64,000 nucleotides of DNA, taken from NCBI GenBank assembly GCA_037157565.1, contig JAZHRO010000002.1:75752001-75816000 (forward strand), in the 5' to 3' direction. A program made the translations under genes and the position numbers. Of this stretch, positions 33,790-44,559 are shown one piece after another (the stretch's first letter is position 1; every line of letters begins with the position of its first letter). This stretch comes from Thalassia testudinum (taxonomy: Eukaryota > Streptophyta > Magnoliopsida > Alismatales > Hydrocharitaceae). A model generated the notes under the pieces. That model saw nothing but the letters and a program-made list of their open reading frames with translations. It was not told where the DNA came from and did no database searches.

Positions 33790-35567
33790 TGTTGAACGCA
33801 CGAATCGCTACGCTAACGTGTTCGATTTTGGAGAACATGTCGTTATAGTTTGAAAGTGAAGAATTCGTGTTCAACAAATAAAATTTATACCGAAATGAAA
33901 ATTCCAGGTCAAACACAAGGAGGCGGACGTTTGATTTAAAAACTACGCGTTTCTTTTTATTTGTCACGAAGTAATTCAATTTAAAACTATCTAATTAGTT
34001 ACAATAAATAGAAGAGAGAGAGAGGGTAAGAGAGAGAGAGAGAATATTACACATAGAAATCAAAATGAGATATAGAATAAACAGAGAATTTATCATTAGG
34101 GGGATTTGTTCATTACAACTAGAAAGCATAAAACAATTACACTAGAAAGAGATAAATTTACTCTAGAAAGCATTAAAAGAATGGAGGGAGAAATGTCCTC
34201 CTCGATGGTCGCTTGGAGGACGAACAAAACTATACTAGAAAGCAGTAAATCTATGCTAGAAAGCAGTAAAAATAATAGGGAGAGAGAAATCCTCCTCGAC
34301 GGTTGCTTGGAGGACGAGCCGGATAGGACGACGCCTGGACGAAGGAGAACGAAGCAGGACAAAGCAGAAGAACGGGAATGGAGCAGCATGCCGTCGTCGT
34401 CGCGAGATCCACTTCCGAAGGGGGATGAAAATTTGGACTTTATCTCGCGAGAAGCATCCCAGGTGTGGGACAAGCTTCTCTTGAGCTTTGGAGGGGTAGA
34501 GAAGAGAAGGAAGGGATTAGAATTTCGTATGGAGGGGGTCTCCTTTTATAGTTGCAAGGAGTGGGGCCAAAATGGTCATTACATCTTCAAAATAATAAAT
34601 GAGGGGTCTTTAGTGACGGATAAATCCGTCACTAAAGCCCCCAACGTGGGCGTAGCTCCCACGCCCACGTGCGCCTCCTCAGCTGCCCGCGCACAATGCT
34701 TACGCATGTTCTTTGATTCTCAGCCGTCCGATCGCGAGATCAGACGGCTTAAGACGCATCTCCACCCGCTGCTGCGCCTGCCTGGCGCGTGCGATCGCGC
34801 GTGGCGCCGCACGTTCAATAGCGCGTAAACGCTATCAGGCACGCGCGGCTATTGGATTGCGATCTGACGATTGATTAAAACACACCCGCCCCCCTCAAAA
34901 ATCGCTTGGCGAGGCTCGAACGCACGCCAGCGCCTCGTAATAAGGTGCTGGACCGCTGCGCTGCCTCGCCCAAAAGGTCGCGCGGATGATTTTAAAGAGC
35001 CACGTCCACAGCCATTGGATCGAGATCCAACGGCGGAGAGGGGGTGGGTGCGCGGTCTTCATGGAATGTAAGCGGCCATTTGGGCGACCGGGATGGCGCC
35101 ACGTGGCACCATCTTGGCTGTCCATCTTCTGGAAGTTGTAGATGGTGCCACGGATGTCGGATTGACTCGATTTTTGCGTCGCTGAGTTGCGATCGTCGAT
35201 CCGAATTCATCCGTGCGGTCGGATTTGTCATCTGAAGTGCGTATTTACACCATCCTGACCCTTGATCTTCTAGGGTTCCCCGGTCACTATCTGATGCTAC
35301 GAATGCCTGATTAGGGCGATCTTGGAGTCGTTGAACTCCAATCGTCACCCTGATCACATCCATATGGTTGGATCTTTGATCCGAAGCCCCGATAAAATGT
35401 TTGCCCTGTCCAAGCACATAAAAGGAGACAATTAGCCTCCATTTTATTCAAACTACTCTAAATGCAAGATGATGCATGTTATGCAATATTTATATCATGA
35501 AATGCAATCCTATGCTTAAGAACATGCATAAGTAGACATTTTAAGTAGTGTAAATGTGTTTACATCA
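33790..35567 (-). repeat. 3' LTR of element B (1.8 kb)
   Basis: In sense it begins TGATGTAAACACATTTACA at 35567 and ends GCGTTCAACA at 33790. It holds a G-box palindrome (35092-35113), a long palindrome (34603-34641), a TATA box (34550 to 34542) and an AG microsatellite near 34011-34042. A plus-strand ORF (34106-34828) recurs in the other LTR only because the LTRs are copies. Confidence 0.92.
34542..34641 (-). promoter_or_regulatory. Element B LTR promoter: palindrome and TATA box (3' LTR)
   Basis: In sense, CTTTAGTGACGGAT (34637 to 34624) and ATCCGTCACTAAAG (34621 to 34608) form a 14-bp perfect stem with a 2-base loop, with GGGG and CCCC flanks extending it. TATAAAAGG follows 57 bases later (34550 to 34542). 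The 5' LTR repeats this at 40656-40685 and 40598-40590. Confidence 0.6.
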
Positions 35568-35606
35568 TACCCCCATGCCTATCTTTTGCTAGTCCCTAGC
35601 GAAAAC
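35568..35606 (-). other. Polypurine tract of element B
   Basis: In sense: GCTAGGGACTAGCAAAAG, then ATAGGCATGGGGGTA, then the LTR start TGATGTAAAC. It is the same hairpin-plus-tract layout as in the other elements. Confidence 0.8.
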
Positions 35607-36129
35607 TATATGTTATTTATAAAAGAATTAGGTTGGATTATTTGGACCTAAGTTATTTTCAATCATTAAGAAATTATCTACTTAGGAACTGAACTTTCAA
35701 AGACACAACAATGCCCGGGTATCAGCCAAAATGCAAACCGCCTCAAGCCCTCGCCTTATTAAAAGAAAATTTTCTTTTTCTCTTTTTCTCTTTTCTAATT
35801 TTTTTGGACTTTCAAATTTTAGGATTTAAGAGTGGCTTTCTACGGCCATTCAACTCACCCAAGATTTGATGAGAACCCTAAGTTTTAAGTATCTTATTGT
35901 GATTGTGATAGACCCGTTGACAGGCAATTAAAACGGACTTCGGATTTCTATGCCGCTAGGTGACCTCAAAAAGACTTCTGCCTAAAGGTGTATCTTTACA
36001 ACCGGTAGCTTTCTCCCTACTTTTATTTTTTTACGGGGTCAACACAAGGGTGAATCCATTATATATCTCCCCGGTTTATTCTACTTCTCCGCTTCTTCCT
36101 AAGTGTTTTGGAAATTTTTAGTGCATTTA

Positions 36130-36400
36130 CTGAGCTAGGTTCTGGACAACCGGTCGATGAGTTGTTACCACTGACAACTTGCTAGCCATACTCGTGCGGC
36201 AAAGTGTGGCTTATTTCTTTTTTTTTTCTTTTCTCCTTTTCTTTTGGATTTTTTTTTCTTTTCTTTCTTTTTCTAAGTAGGTGGCTTCCCTGGTCTAAGA
36301 TTTACCTAAAGGTAGCAAAAAGAGAAAGGTCCAGTGACTGGGCTCTAGACAACCTACCTATCGGCTGTTACCCATGACAACTTGCTAGCCATATCACCCT
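36130..36400 (-). repeat. Direct repeat in the 3' non-coding region of element B
   Basis: Two copies of a 50-60 base unit (plus-strand words TGACAACTTGCTAGCCATA near 36174 and 36377, each preceded by a CTCTAGACAACC- or TTCTGGACAACC-like phrase) lie about 200 bases apart, with pyrimidine tracts between. No gene seen between 35606 and 36788. Confidence 0.5.
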
Positions 36401-36788
36401 AGAAGGTTCATTAGCTACCCAATTTCCGTTAAAATCGCCGAACAACGAGTCAGTGCAAAGAAAGTGTGTAGATGCTTAAGACTCAAAATTTCCTCAAATC
36501 AGAGGGTGGGTTGATAAGTCGTGTACTTAGCACCCAAACTTATTTACTCCAATTAAAATAAAATTCAGGTTGGCGAGAACTAGAAAAACAAATCCACATT
36601 TTAGTGGATACACGGGCTGATTAAGTCCAAAGACCTGAAGAGTCTTTCTGTTTTGATCTTAATGTACTATTTCCTAAGATTGAAAATTTTCTTAAACCCA
36701 AATTCTCTTTCCCAATTCTGATTTTTTTTTTAATAAAAGAAAATAAAATAAATCTACAGAGCTGACGAATGAATTCAGAGATAAATAT

Positions 36789-36826
36789 CCACCCCCCCAT
36801 GCCTATCTAATGCAATGTCCTCATTG
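36789..36826 (-). other. CAATG hairpin and internal PPT-like tract (element B)
   Basis: In sense: CAATGAGGACATTG (36826 to 36813), then AGGCATGGGGGGGTGG (36804 to 36789). It is 1.2 kb upstream of the PPT and overlaps the end of the long ORF. Confidence 0.55.
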
Positions 36827-38659
36827 TATTAAAAACACATGAAACAGAGTGGAAAAGCGTAGAAAGCACCTGAATTGCGTGAATGTCAGGTCCGCTCTGA
36901 GATGAAAACGAAAAAGAACTATATATGTACTGAGTTTAGTGCCTTCAACTAGGCACACTATACAAAGAAAAGAAATGAAGAATTCACAAGTGCAGGTCAG
37001 AATTAAAATAAACAGAAGAATCCTCTGACCTGTCAACAAAGGTCCACAGATGTGGACCAGATTGTGGTGCAGACCCATCCCCCATAATCGAGAATATCTT
37101 AGGTTATGGATAAAAATTACCCAAAACCTAAAATCAGAATGCAAGCGGGGTCGAGCCTGAGATTTATGAGGATGCAACCTAAGACCAAAAAGTCGAGTTA
37201 CAGAGAATTGAAGCTCAAAAGGATAATCGTTGAATGTGTGCTTGAGTTTGACATCCTCGAAACAAATGTCGTAACGGTTCTGATTTGATGATTTCAGCTT
37301 AAAAGGAACCCTTCGACTCAATCTTCCATTTCCTCCAAAATTAACTTCCCAAATCATAACTTCCCAGCTCCTATCCTCCTCATTCAGCATATCAAATTCC
37401 AGGACCTCTTGTATATTAATCACCCCATCTGAAATCTCCAAGTCTAAACGATGTAGCAGAATCAGAATTGACTTGGGTCTAATTATCTCAGAAATAGAAT
37501 TATCGATAAGCTCAACGGGGTGGAACTGATAATCAGGGTATTGAATTGATTCCTCTAGAAAATGCGATTCTGGATCCATAATGTATGCCCTAATAAGATC
37601 AGTTTCCTCAGTTATTGGGCTATCAAATGATTTATCAGATTCCTCAGGCCCAATCGTCTCATAGAAATCATGTTCAGAAAACTCGCGTGAGACTTCGCAA
37701 CTTGAATCTTCACCATCAAAGAAATCAGGATCCGTATCAATGTATGTCCCAAAATCAGTTGTCACTTTGTGTTCCCAAGAGACATACGTTTCCTCGTAAC
37801 CCGGCTCAGGGATCTCAGGTGAAGAAATCAGATCTTCCTTAATTGGTCGCTTTAATTCAATCTGGTCAGCCTCGTAACACGTGTCCCCCCCAACAGGTGC
37901 CTGAGCAGGTTCTGTCATTGGCTTTCCTGAAGAGGGTTCATCCTGGGAATCATCCCAAGATTGAATCAAAGCAACCACGAATCTCATCCTCAATTTCGCT
38001 AATTTCCCAAGTAGAAACTCACCCGGGTTCTTATCCTTAACATCCTGGAGCCAATCCAACAAAGACTTGTTTAAATCATCAATCATTTCAATCAGGGGCT
38101 CCAATCTCTCAATGCAAGGTGTTGGCTGAACTTCTAAAGATTGAATAATATTCCTCAAGTTAGCCAGAACCTTATCTTGAACCTGGTTAACCTGAACCAA
38201 ATGAGTTGGTTCAGGGTTGGGTGGGTTTAACGTCAATGCAGAGGAATTAATGAATTGAGATTCGTTATACCCTTCCTGATAATAGGTCATTTCAGATTGT
38301 TCAAAAGATGGTGATGACCTAAAGGCAATGAAATCAGAGGATGGGTAAAGATCGGTGTATCCTTCTTGATTATAGATCGTATTAGGTTGTGCATGAAAGG
38401 AAGACAATCTATAATCGATGTAGCTCTGAGAAGGATAGAAATCAGAATCAAAGTGTTCAGGGTTAGACCCTAAACACGGGGGTCCAGAATTGTATCCCCA
38501 ATCCGAATTATCCCAACTGACTGATGGTTGATTACAATATGAGTCGGGATAATCGTCATGTTGAGGATAATTCACAACAGGAGGGAAAGAGCAGGAATGC
38601 GTGAAATATGTGGAAGGATTCATGAGACACGGGAGGAAGAAAGGTGCCCTGCAATACAA
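36821..38659 (-). CDS. Long acidic ORF of element B, unknown function
   Basis: 612 codons without a stop. The first Met is at 38659; a second, MNPSTYF, is 12 codons on and equally plausible. The N-terminal third is rich in Tyr, Ser, Pro and Asn, with repeated YxxGY-type words (TIYNQEGYTDLYPSSDF, MTYYQEGYNES). The middle has a possible helical stretch (VLANLRNIIQSLEV to LLDWLQDVKDKNPGEFLL), then a strongly acidic Ser/Glu/Asp part. The last 100 residues read like translated non-coding sequence. No zinc knuckle, protease or RT motif is seen. It stands where gag-pol belongs. By eye it shares short words with the ORF of element A. It may be a diverged Gag or a separate protein; I do not recognise a family. 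Confidence 0.5.
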   Translation of the reverse strand: MYCRAPFFLPCLMNPSTYFTHSCSFPPVVNYPQHDDYPDSYCNQPSVSWDNSDWGYNSGPPCLGSNPEHFDSDFYPSQSYIDYRLSSFHAQPNTIYNQEGYTDLYPSSDFIAFRSSPSFEQSEMTYYQEGYNESQFINSSALTLNPPNPEPTHLVQVNQVQDKVLANLRNIIQSLEVQPTPCIERLEPLIEMIDDLNKSLLDWLQDVKDKNPGEFLLGKLAKLRMRFVVALIQSWDDSQDEPSSGKPMTEPAQAPVGGDTCYEADQIELKRPIKEDLISSPEIPEPGYEETYVSWEHKVTTDFGTYIDTDPDFFDGEDSSCEVSREFSEHDFYETIGPEESDKSFDSPITEETDLIRAYIMDPESHFLEESIQYPDYQFHPVELIDNSISEIIRPKSILILLHRLDLEISDGVINIQEVLEFDMLNEEDRSWEVMIWEVNFGGNGRLSRRVPFKLKSSNQNRYDICFEDVKLKHTFNDYPFELQFSVTRLFGLRLHPHKSQARPRLHSDFRFWVIFIHNLRYSRLWGMGLHHNLVHICGPLLTGQRILLFILILTCTCEFFISFLCIVCLVEGTKLSTYIVLFRFHLRADLTFTQFRCFLRFSTLFHVFLIQ

Positions 38660-39786
38660 ACAACCAAACCTGTCCTTAAGTGGGTTATCCTACAAAACTA
38701 CAGACTCCCAAAACCCGTCTTGAGATAAAGGAACAATTTGATCTACTTCCGTCTGTTCAATCCAACCAGTTAGAAGGAGGGACTGGGGAGAAGGTTCTTC
38801 CTTCGAATTGCGCCTCCGGTTCCTAGCGTACCCCCCAGCCGTGATCGTTTGACTCTTCTCCCCTAGCTAGACATCAGATTGAACAGTAGAAATAGACTAA
38901 TCGAAAATAATCTTGTTCTAGGTTCTGAAGAGCGAGTTCAATCCTTAAGGCCAACGTCTACTCTATTTTATTTAGGGCAAGGTTTGAATGTGCTTTGGAA
39001 TGTGATGGGCCCTTTAAATGGGTTGTGCCCTTAATGATTAATTGATTTGTGTGTGCGTGGACAACCAATGTTTTTCAAGCAAGATTATTTTGGATGTGGT
39101 GAATTTTAAGGTTCAAATCTTGCTTAGTAGCTTTTAGGATTCAACTTTAGGTATTTTCAAACAAGTTTCATTGGCACACCAGGTTTTACAAGCACAGGTG
39201 AAGATGTTTTCCTTTAAAGTTTTAAAAAGAATGTGGAGTGCCTAGTAAATCCCTAAGAGTTGAACCTAATTGGCAGCTACTTGATGAGTTGATTTTATTT
39301 GAAGTGGTGCGGCCCAATCAACTCAAACAATTGGCCTGATGCACCACTTAATTAGGCACACAAATGATTACCTAATCTGATTTCTACTCAATTATGTGTT
39401 TGAATGTGTGTACCGGTTCCTGAGGTCGGTTTACCGGTTGAGTTTGAAAATCAGATGAGGTTGTGTACCTCTTTGAGATTTTTTTTTATTTTTTCTTTTT
39501 TTAATGTGGGGGTTGGGGTAAATATGGGTGTCAAACAACAAACAATCTAACCTTAGAGTTTATAAAAACACCTAGGTTGATTGATGTTTGAATTATTATG
39601 TTGTGAAATGAAATCTAATGGGTGGGGGGTGGGGGATAACTCACAGAACCTTCCACAGCACTTTACTCCGATCTACCGCTTTTGCCTATCTCGAAAGAGT
39701 ACCTGCAATTACAATAAGAAAGGAGAAAAAGTGAGGTAAATGATTTGTAAGTTACAAAACACGAAGAGAAATCAAAGATCATTGCC

Positions 39787-39804
39787 TCCCCAGAAACTGC
39801 ACCA
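39787..39804 (-). other. Primer binding site of element B
   Basis: In sense TGGTGCAGTTTCTGGGGA, three bases after the 5' LTR. It is a diverged tRNA-Asp type; the match to the tRNA-Asp complement is partial. Between 38660 and 39786 I see only leader sequence, including T-rich and G-rich runs. Confidence 0.65.
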
Positions 39805-39807
39805 AAA

Positions 39808-41615
39808 TGTTGAACGCACGAATCGCTACGCTAACGTGTTCAATTTTGGAGAACCTGTCGTTGTAGTTTGAAAGTAAAGAATTCGTGTTCAACAAATAAA
39901 ATTTATACCGAAATGAAAATTCCGGGTCAAACACAGGGAGGTGGACGATTGATTTAAAAACTACGCGTTTCTTTTTATTTGTCACGAAGTAATTCAATTT
40001 AAAACTATCTAATTAGTTACAATAAATAGAACAGAGAGAGAGGGTAAGAGAGAGAGAGAGAATATTACACATAGAAATCAAAATGAGATATAGAATAAAC
40101 AAAGAATTTATCATTAGGGGGATTTGTTCATTACAACTAGAAAGCATAAAACAATTACACTAGAAAGAGATAAATTTACTCTAGAAAGCATTAAAAGAAT
40201 GGAGGGAGAAATGTCCTCCTCGACGGTCGGTTGGAGGACGAACAAAACTACACTAGAAAGCAGTAAATCTATGCTAGAAGGCAGTAAAAATAATAGGGAG
40301 AGAGAAATCCTCCTCGACGGTTGCTTGGAGGACGAGCCGGACGGGACGACGCCTGGACGAAGGAGAACGAAGCAAGACGAAGGAGAACGAAGCAGGACGA
40401 AGGAGGACGAAGCAGAAGAACGGGAACGAAGCAGCACGCCGTCGTCGTCGCGGGATCCACTTCCGAAGGGGGACAAAAATTTGGACTTTATCTCGCGAGA
40501 AGCATCCCAGGTGTGGGACAAGCTTCTCTTGAGCTTTGGAGGGGTAGAGAAGAGAAGGAAGGGATTAGAATTTCGTATGGAGGGGGTCTCCTTTTATAGT
40601 TGCAAGGAGTGGGGGCAAAATGGTCATTACATCTTCAAAATAATAAATGAGGGGTCTTTAGTGACGGATAAATCCGTCACTAAAGCCCCCAACGTGGGCG
40701 TAGCTCCCATGCCCACGCGCGCCTCCTCAGCTGCCCGCGCACAACGCTCACACACGTTCTTTGATTCTCAGTTGTCCGATCGCGAGAAAGGACGACTTAA
40801 GACGCATCTCCGCCTGCTGCTGCGCCCGCCTGGCACGTGCGATCGCGCGTGACGTCGCGCATTCAATAGCGCGTAAACGCTATCAGGCGCGCGCAGCCGT
40901 TGATTGCGATCTGACGGTTGATTAAAACGCGCCCGCTCGCCTCAGAAATCACTTAGCGAGGCTCGAACGCGCGCCAGCGCCTCGCAATAAGGCACTGGAC
41001 CGCCGCGCTGCCTCGCCCAAAAGGTCGCGCGGATGATTTTAAAGAGCCGCGTCCACAGCCATTGGATCGAGATCCAACGGCGGAGAGGGGGTGGGTGCGC
41101 AGTCTTCATGGAATGTAAGCGGCCGTTTGGGCGACCAGGATGGCGCCACGTGGCACCATCTTGGCCATCCATCTTCTGGAAGTTGTAGATGGTGCCACGG
41201 ATGTCGGATTGACTCGATTTTTGCGTCGTTGAGTTGCGATCGTCGATCCCAATTCATCCGTGAGGTCGGATTTGTCATCTGAAGTGTGGATTTACACCAT
41301 CCTGACCCTTGATCTTCTAGGGTTCCCCGGTCACTATCTGATGCTACGGATGCCTGATTAGGGCGATCTTGGAGTCGTTGAACTCCAATCGTAGACCCTG
41401 ATCACATCCATATGGTTGGATCTTTGATCTGAAGCCCCGATAAAATGTTTGCCCTGTCCAAGCACATAAAAGGAGACAATTAGCCTCTATTTTATTCAAA
41501 CTACTCTAAGTGCAAGATGATAAATGTTATGCAATATTTATATCATGAAATGCAATCCTATGCTTAAGAACATGCATAAGTAGACATTTTAAGTAGTGTA
41601 AATGTGTTTGCATCA
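39808..41615 (-). repeat. 5' LTR of element B (1.8 kb)
   Basis: Partner of 33790-35567; about 30 bases longer because of an extra tandem unit of AGGAGAACGAAGCA type near 40370-40412. It contains the palindrome (40656-40685), TATA box (40598 to 40590) and G-box palindrome (41139-41160). Its sense start is TGATGCAAACACATTTACA. Confidence 0.92.
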
Positions 41616-42390
41616 CCTAAGCACAGATAATTCTAGATGTTCTTTTAAGTCAAATTCAGAAAAGTTGTGTGACCCAAGAAATGCAATCAATTGGACTTAT
41701 TGCGCCACTAACTTGGCACTCAGAAAATATTTTTCAAGAATTTTTAACACATGTTTTCTATTTTTTTTATTTAAAGTGTACAGGCGATTTTGCAGTCTAT
41801 TTTGACCCCCAGTTTGTGATTGGATAATTCGTGCAATCAAATGTCCAAGAAATATTTTTTTCATATTTTTCCTAAATCTTTTATTCTCAGAAATTCAATG
41901 CCTTAAATTTCAAGTCAATCGAAGTTGTATAAAAATTCCTATGATATTTTGAACTCTAAAAATTAGCAACAATAATCGAATTGATAACAGATTAATACGT
42001 GAATTTTTAAAACTTTTTATAAATTTTATTTTTGCAAAATTTGGATATATTGTTTCTAACTATGAAATCTACGTGCAATAAAAATGTGAGAATATTTGGA
42101 CATATGGATCTCCAGGAATTGAATTTTTAAAATAAAACTTTATTTCAGCCCAGAAACCAAGAAAGAATTTTTTTCATAAGCAAATAAATTCTAACTAATC
42201 CTAGGGTTCAAGAAAATCCTAGATCTAACTAATCTAAACTACGGGTACTTACTTGAGGTTTGAGCCCATAATTCTCGTTGTTGTGTTTTGTTCTGATTTC
42301 CTTACTTTCCTGCACAGACGAAATTAACGAAAATAGAAAGTTAGAAATCCCAAATTTACACCAAAGAAACCTTCAAAAATTTCCGTTGCC
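41616..42390 (-). other. Host leader, PBS-proximal part
   Basis: AT-rich leader between element B and the PBS, beginning with the second CCTAA target duplication. No gene seen. Confidence 0.6.
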
Positions 42391-42408
42391 TCCCCGGCAA
42401 TGGCATCA
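42391..42408 (-). other. Primer binding site of the host element (tRNA-Asp type)
   Basis: In sense TGATGCCATTGCCGGGGA followed by GGCAAC. It lies almost directly against the U3-derived remnant of the 5' LTR. Confidence 0.8.
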
Positions 42409-42411
42409 ACT

Positions 42412-43303
42412 TGTTCATTTCTCCCTCCACAAGCCTAACGATCTCAGTCGCCCGATCTTACGATCAGACGACTCACACGCATGCACAACTTTGTGATTTC
42501 CTAAAATGCGTGGGATCACATGTCCACCCGAGACGCACTCTGATCGCGCCACGTGGTTGCTCCTTCGCCCTCCGATGGCTCAATTACGCCCGCACCCAAC
42601 GCCGCTTTAATTTCACACAACGCCCGACTCGAACGTGAATCATGCACTTTCGCACAAGCACATGAGCCAATGCGCTGCGCGAACATTTTGTTATACTTGT
42701 TTGTTTCTATTTATACTTATCCGGTTGGACAGGCGACGCGGCACGCTCGTGGCCATTGGATGAAGATCCAATGGCCCACACCATGCGGTGTGGCCTTCCT
42801 AGATGGGGCAATCGTGAGGGAGCGGCTGCGATGGCATCACGTGGTGCCATCATGACCATCCATCTTCTTTTCCTTGCATCTAGTGATGTAGACCTCCGAT
42901 CGAGTTGATTTTTACACTATTGGACTGCAATCGTCGATCCAGATTCATCCGTGCGATTAGATTCTTCTTCTGAGGCTTAGATCTTTGTCTTTTGGCTTTA
43001 TGATCTTCGTTCTTTTATGGACTGCACAAGGTTCCCTACTTGTTTGATCGAGACGATTTCATAAGCATTAGACTCCCGTCATCGTTCTGATCAGATCTAT
43101 CTAGTCTAATCTGACATCTGCGGCTTTGAATCATTTATGATTAAAATCATCTCTCTTTTAGGTCACAAAATGACGATATTATCTATATGGCTAATAAATT
43201 AGCTATTGTGCAAATTACAATGCCTATAAATGCATTATACCTAAGTTATTCTAGTTTCTAGCTTAATTTAGGCGATTTAGGTTGCACGATTGCTGTGCAA
43301 TCA
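42412..43303 (-). repeat. 5' LTR remnant of the host element, R and U5 missing
   Basis: In sense it starts TGATTGCACAGCAATC at 43303. It matches about 14838-15753 of the 3' LTR, including the G-box palindrome (42830-42851). The match stops beside the PBS, so roughly 700 bases with the TATA box, R and U5 are absent. Confidence 0.75.
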
Positions 43304-43308
43304 ATAAT

Positions 43309-44420
43309 GTATATAAATAACTTATAGATATGTTATATATATTTAAATAAGTATTTAGGATGTGTTACTGTATATATAACTTTATTATATAATTATATAT
43401 TAACTTATAATAGATTAAATGTATGTAAATTGAGATAATTATAAATAAGTATTTAAACCTGTACAATAGTATTTATTACTATACATACGTTAATAAGTAA
43501 TTATTATATAACTAATTATACCAATATATTAACTTATTTATGTATTTATTGTAGATGATTAGATTATTAATTTAAAATAATTTAAATTAGTAATTAAACT
43601 TATTACTGAAGTAATCTATGTTGTACACTTGTATATATTAATTTAATTATTTTAAACCTATTTATAATATATTTATACTGTATTATAGTATTTAAAACTA
43701 AATTATATGAATATCTATGTATACTATGTTATTAAATGTACATAAATTAAAATAAATATTATAAAATAAAATAAAAATGTATAATAAATACCTTATTATG
43801 TAAATTAACTATTCATGAAGTCAATTACATCATAGAATCAATAATTTATACATTAATTAAGAATTTAAATTGTAAATTAACATGTACACAGTACTAACTT
43901 TAAGTAATTTTTATATATAATTAAATAACTTATTTTTATAAATTAATTGTACAATTATGTAGCCGTATATATGGGCTTTCCAATAATATAATTTAATTTG
44001 AAAATGGATGTCATTTGGGCACTCAATTCGAGATCCAATGTTGGCCAATTCACACGGAGCTGCGCACTTGAGAGGCACTTTCCTTTGTCCCACCTCATTA
44101 ACAGACAAGGCGCTGCAGCGCTATTTAACGAATTGTGCCCGAGCGCTCCTCAATCGTCCAAGCGCTCAGTGCACTTATACCTCTTACCCTTTTGAGCATA
44201 CCCTTGAGCATATTGAGTATATCTGAGCATTATGGGGCTGGGAGCCCAATTTAGCTAGCGACTTGTGCCCGGTTCAAATGAGCCGAGTATGGGTTAAACT
44301 ATACACTAAAACACAATTAACTAAGAACTAGGGGCCAGTTCATAGTAGCAGTCTGGTCCTACCCGAGAGAGTGTTGTGTATCCCGTGAACTGGACTGGTC
44401 CTGCCCATTAAGAAAATAAT
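43309..44420. other. AT-rich flank and short inverted-repeat block
   Basis: 43309-43980 is extremely AT-rich with no ORF and probably continues the block before 14125. 43981-44320 is mixed sequence without a recognisable gene. At 44335-44342 and 44386-44393, CCAGTTCA and TGAACTGG face each other, and CTGGTCCTACCC / CTGGTCCTGCCC repeat directly. No TSD or terminal repeat that would define a MITE. Confidence 0.45.
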
Positions 44421-44559
44421 TAATTTTTTATAAGTAAAGAGTAAGTTGAGTGTGAGAAGAAGCAAAAAAGTGGCTAAGTGTTGAAGAAAAGAGTGTGCTT
44501 AGTGTGTGTTAGACTTAGTTAGAATTCTAAGTGTTGGCTGTGTATTGTGCATGTGCGTG

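Larger units (their letters stand above)
33790..41615 (-). mobile_element. Element B: non-autonomous LTR retrotransposon with a 612-codon ORF
   Basis: LTRs 33790-35567 and 39808-41615 are nearly identical. PBS and PPT lie at the expected places, and CCTAA at 33785-33789 and 41616-41620 is a perfect target duplication. The 4.2 kb interior has one long minus-strand ORF (36821-38659) and no recognisable gag or pol. It inserted into the leader of the host element. LTR similarity is higher than for element A, so it looks younger. Confidence 0.92.
14130..43303 (-). mobile_element. Athila-type Ty3/gypsy host element, split by two nested insertions
   Basis: On the minus strand the order is 5' LTR remnant (42412-43303), PBS, leader, gag, protease, RT, RNase H, integrase, 3' non-coding region, PPT and 3' LTR (14130-15753). 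ATAAT at 14125-14129 and 43304-43308 is the target duplication; it is AT-rich, so it is weak alone, but the boundaries agree with the LTR ends. Element A (17815-27789) interrupts integrase and element B (33790-41615) interrupts the leader. Without them the element is about 11 kb, a normal Athila size. Stops and frameshifts in gag, RT and integrase show that it is dead. Confidence 0.88.

Noticed and set aside
34106..34828. 240-codon plus-strand ORF, repeated as 242 codons at 40124-40852
   Set aside because: It lies antisense in both LTRs of element B and is conserved only because the LTRs are copies; the product is low-complexity and matches no family I know.
44331..44406. Possible MITE with inverted CCAGTTCA / TGAACTGG and repeated CTGGTCCTRCCC
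   Set aside because: No terminal inverted repeat with flanking target duplication; the inverted words are only 8 bases.
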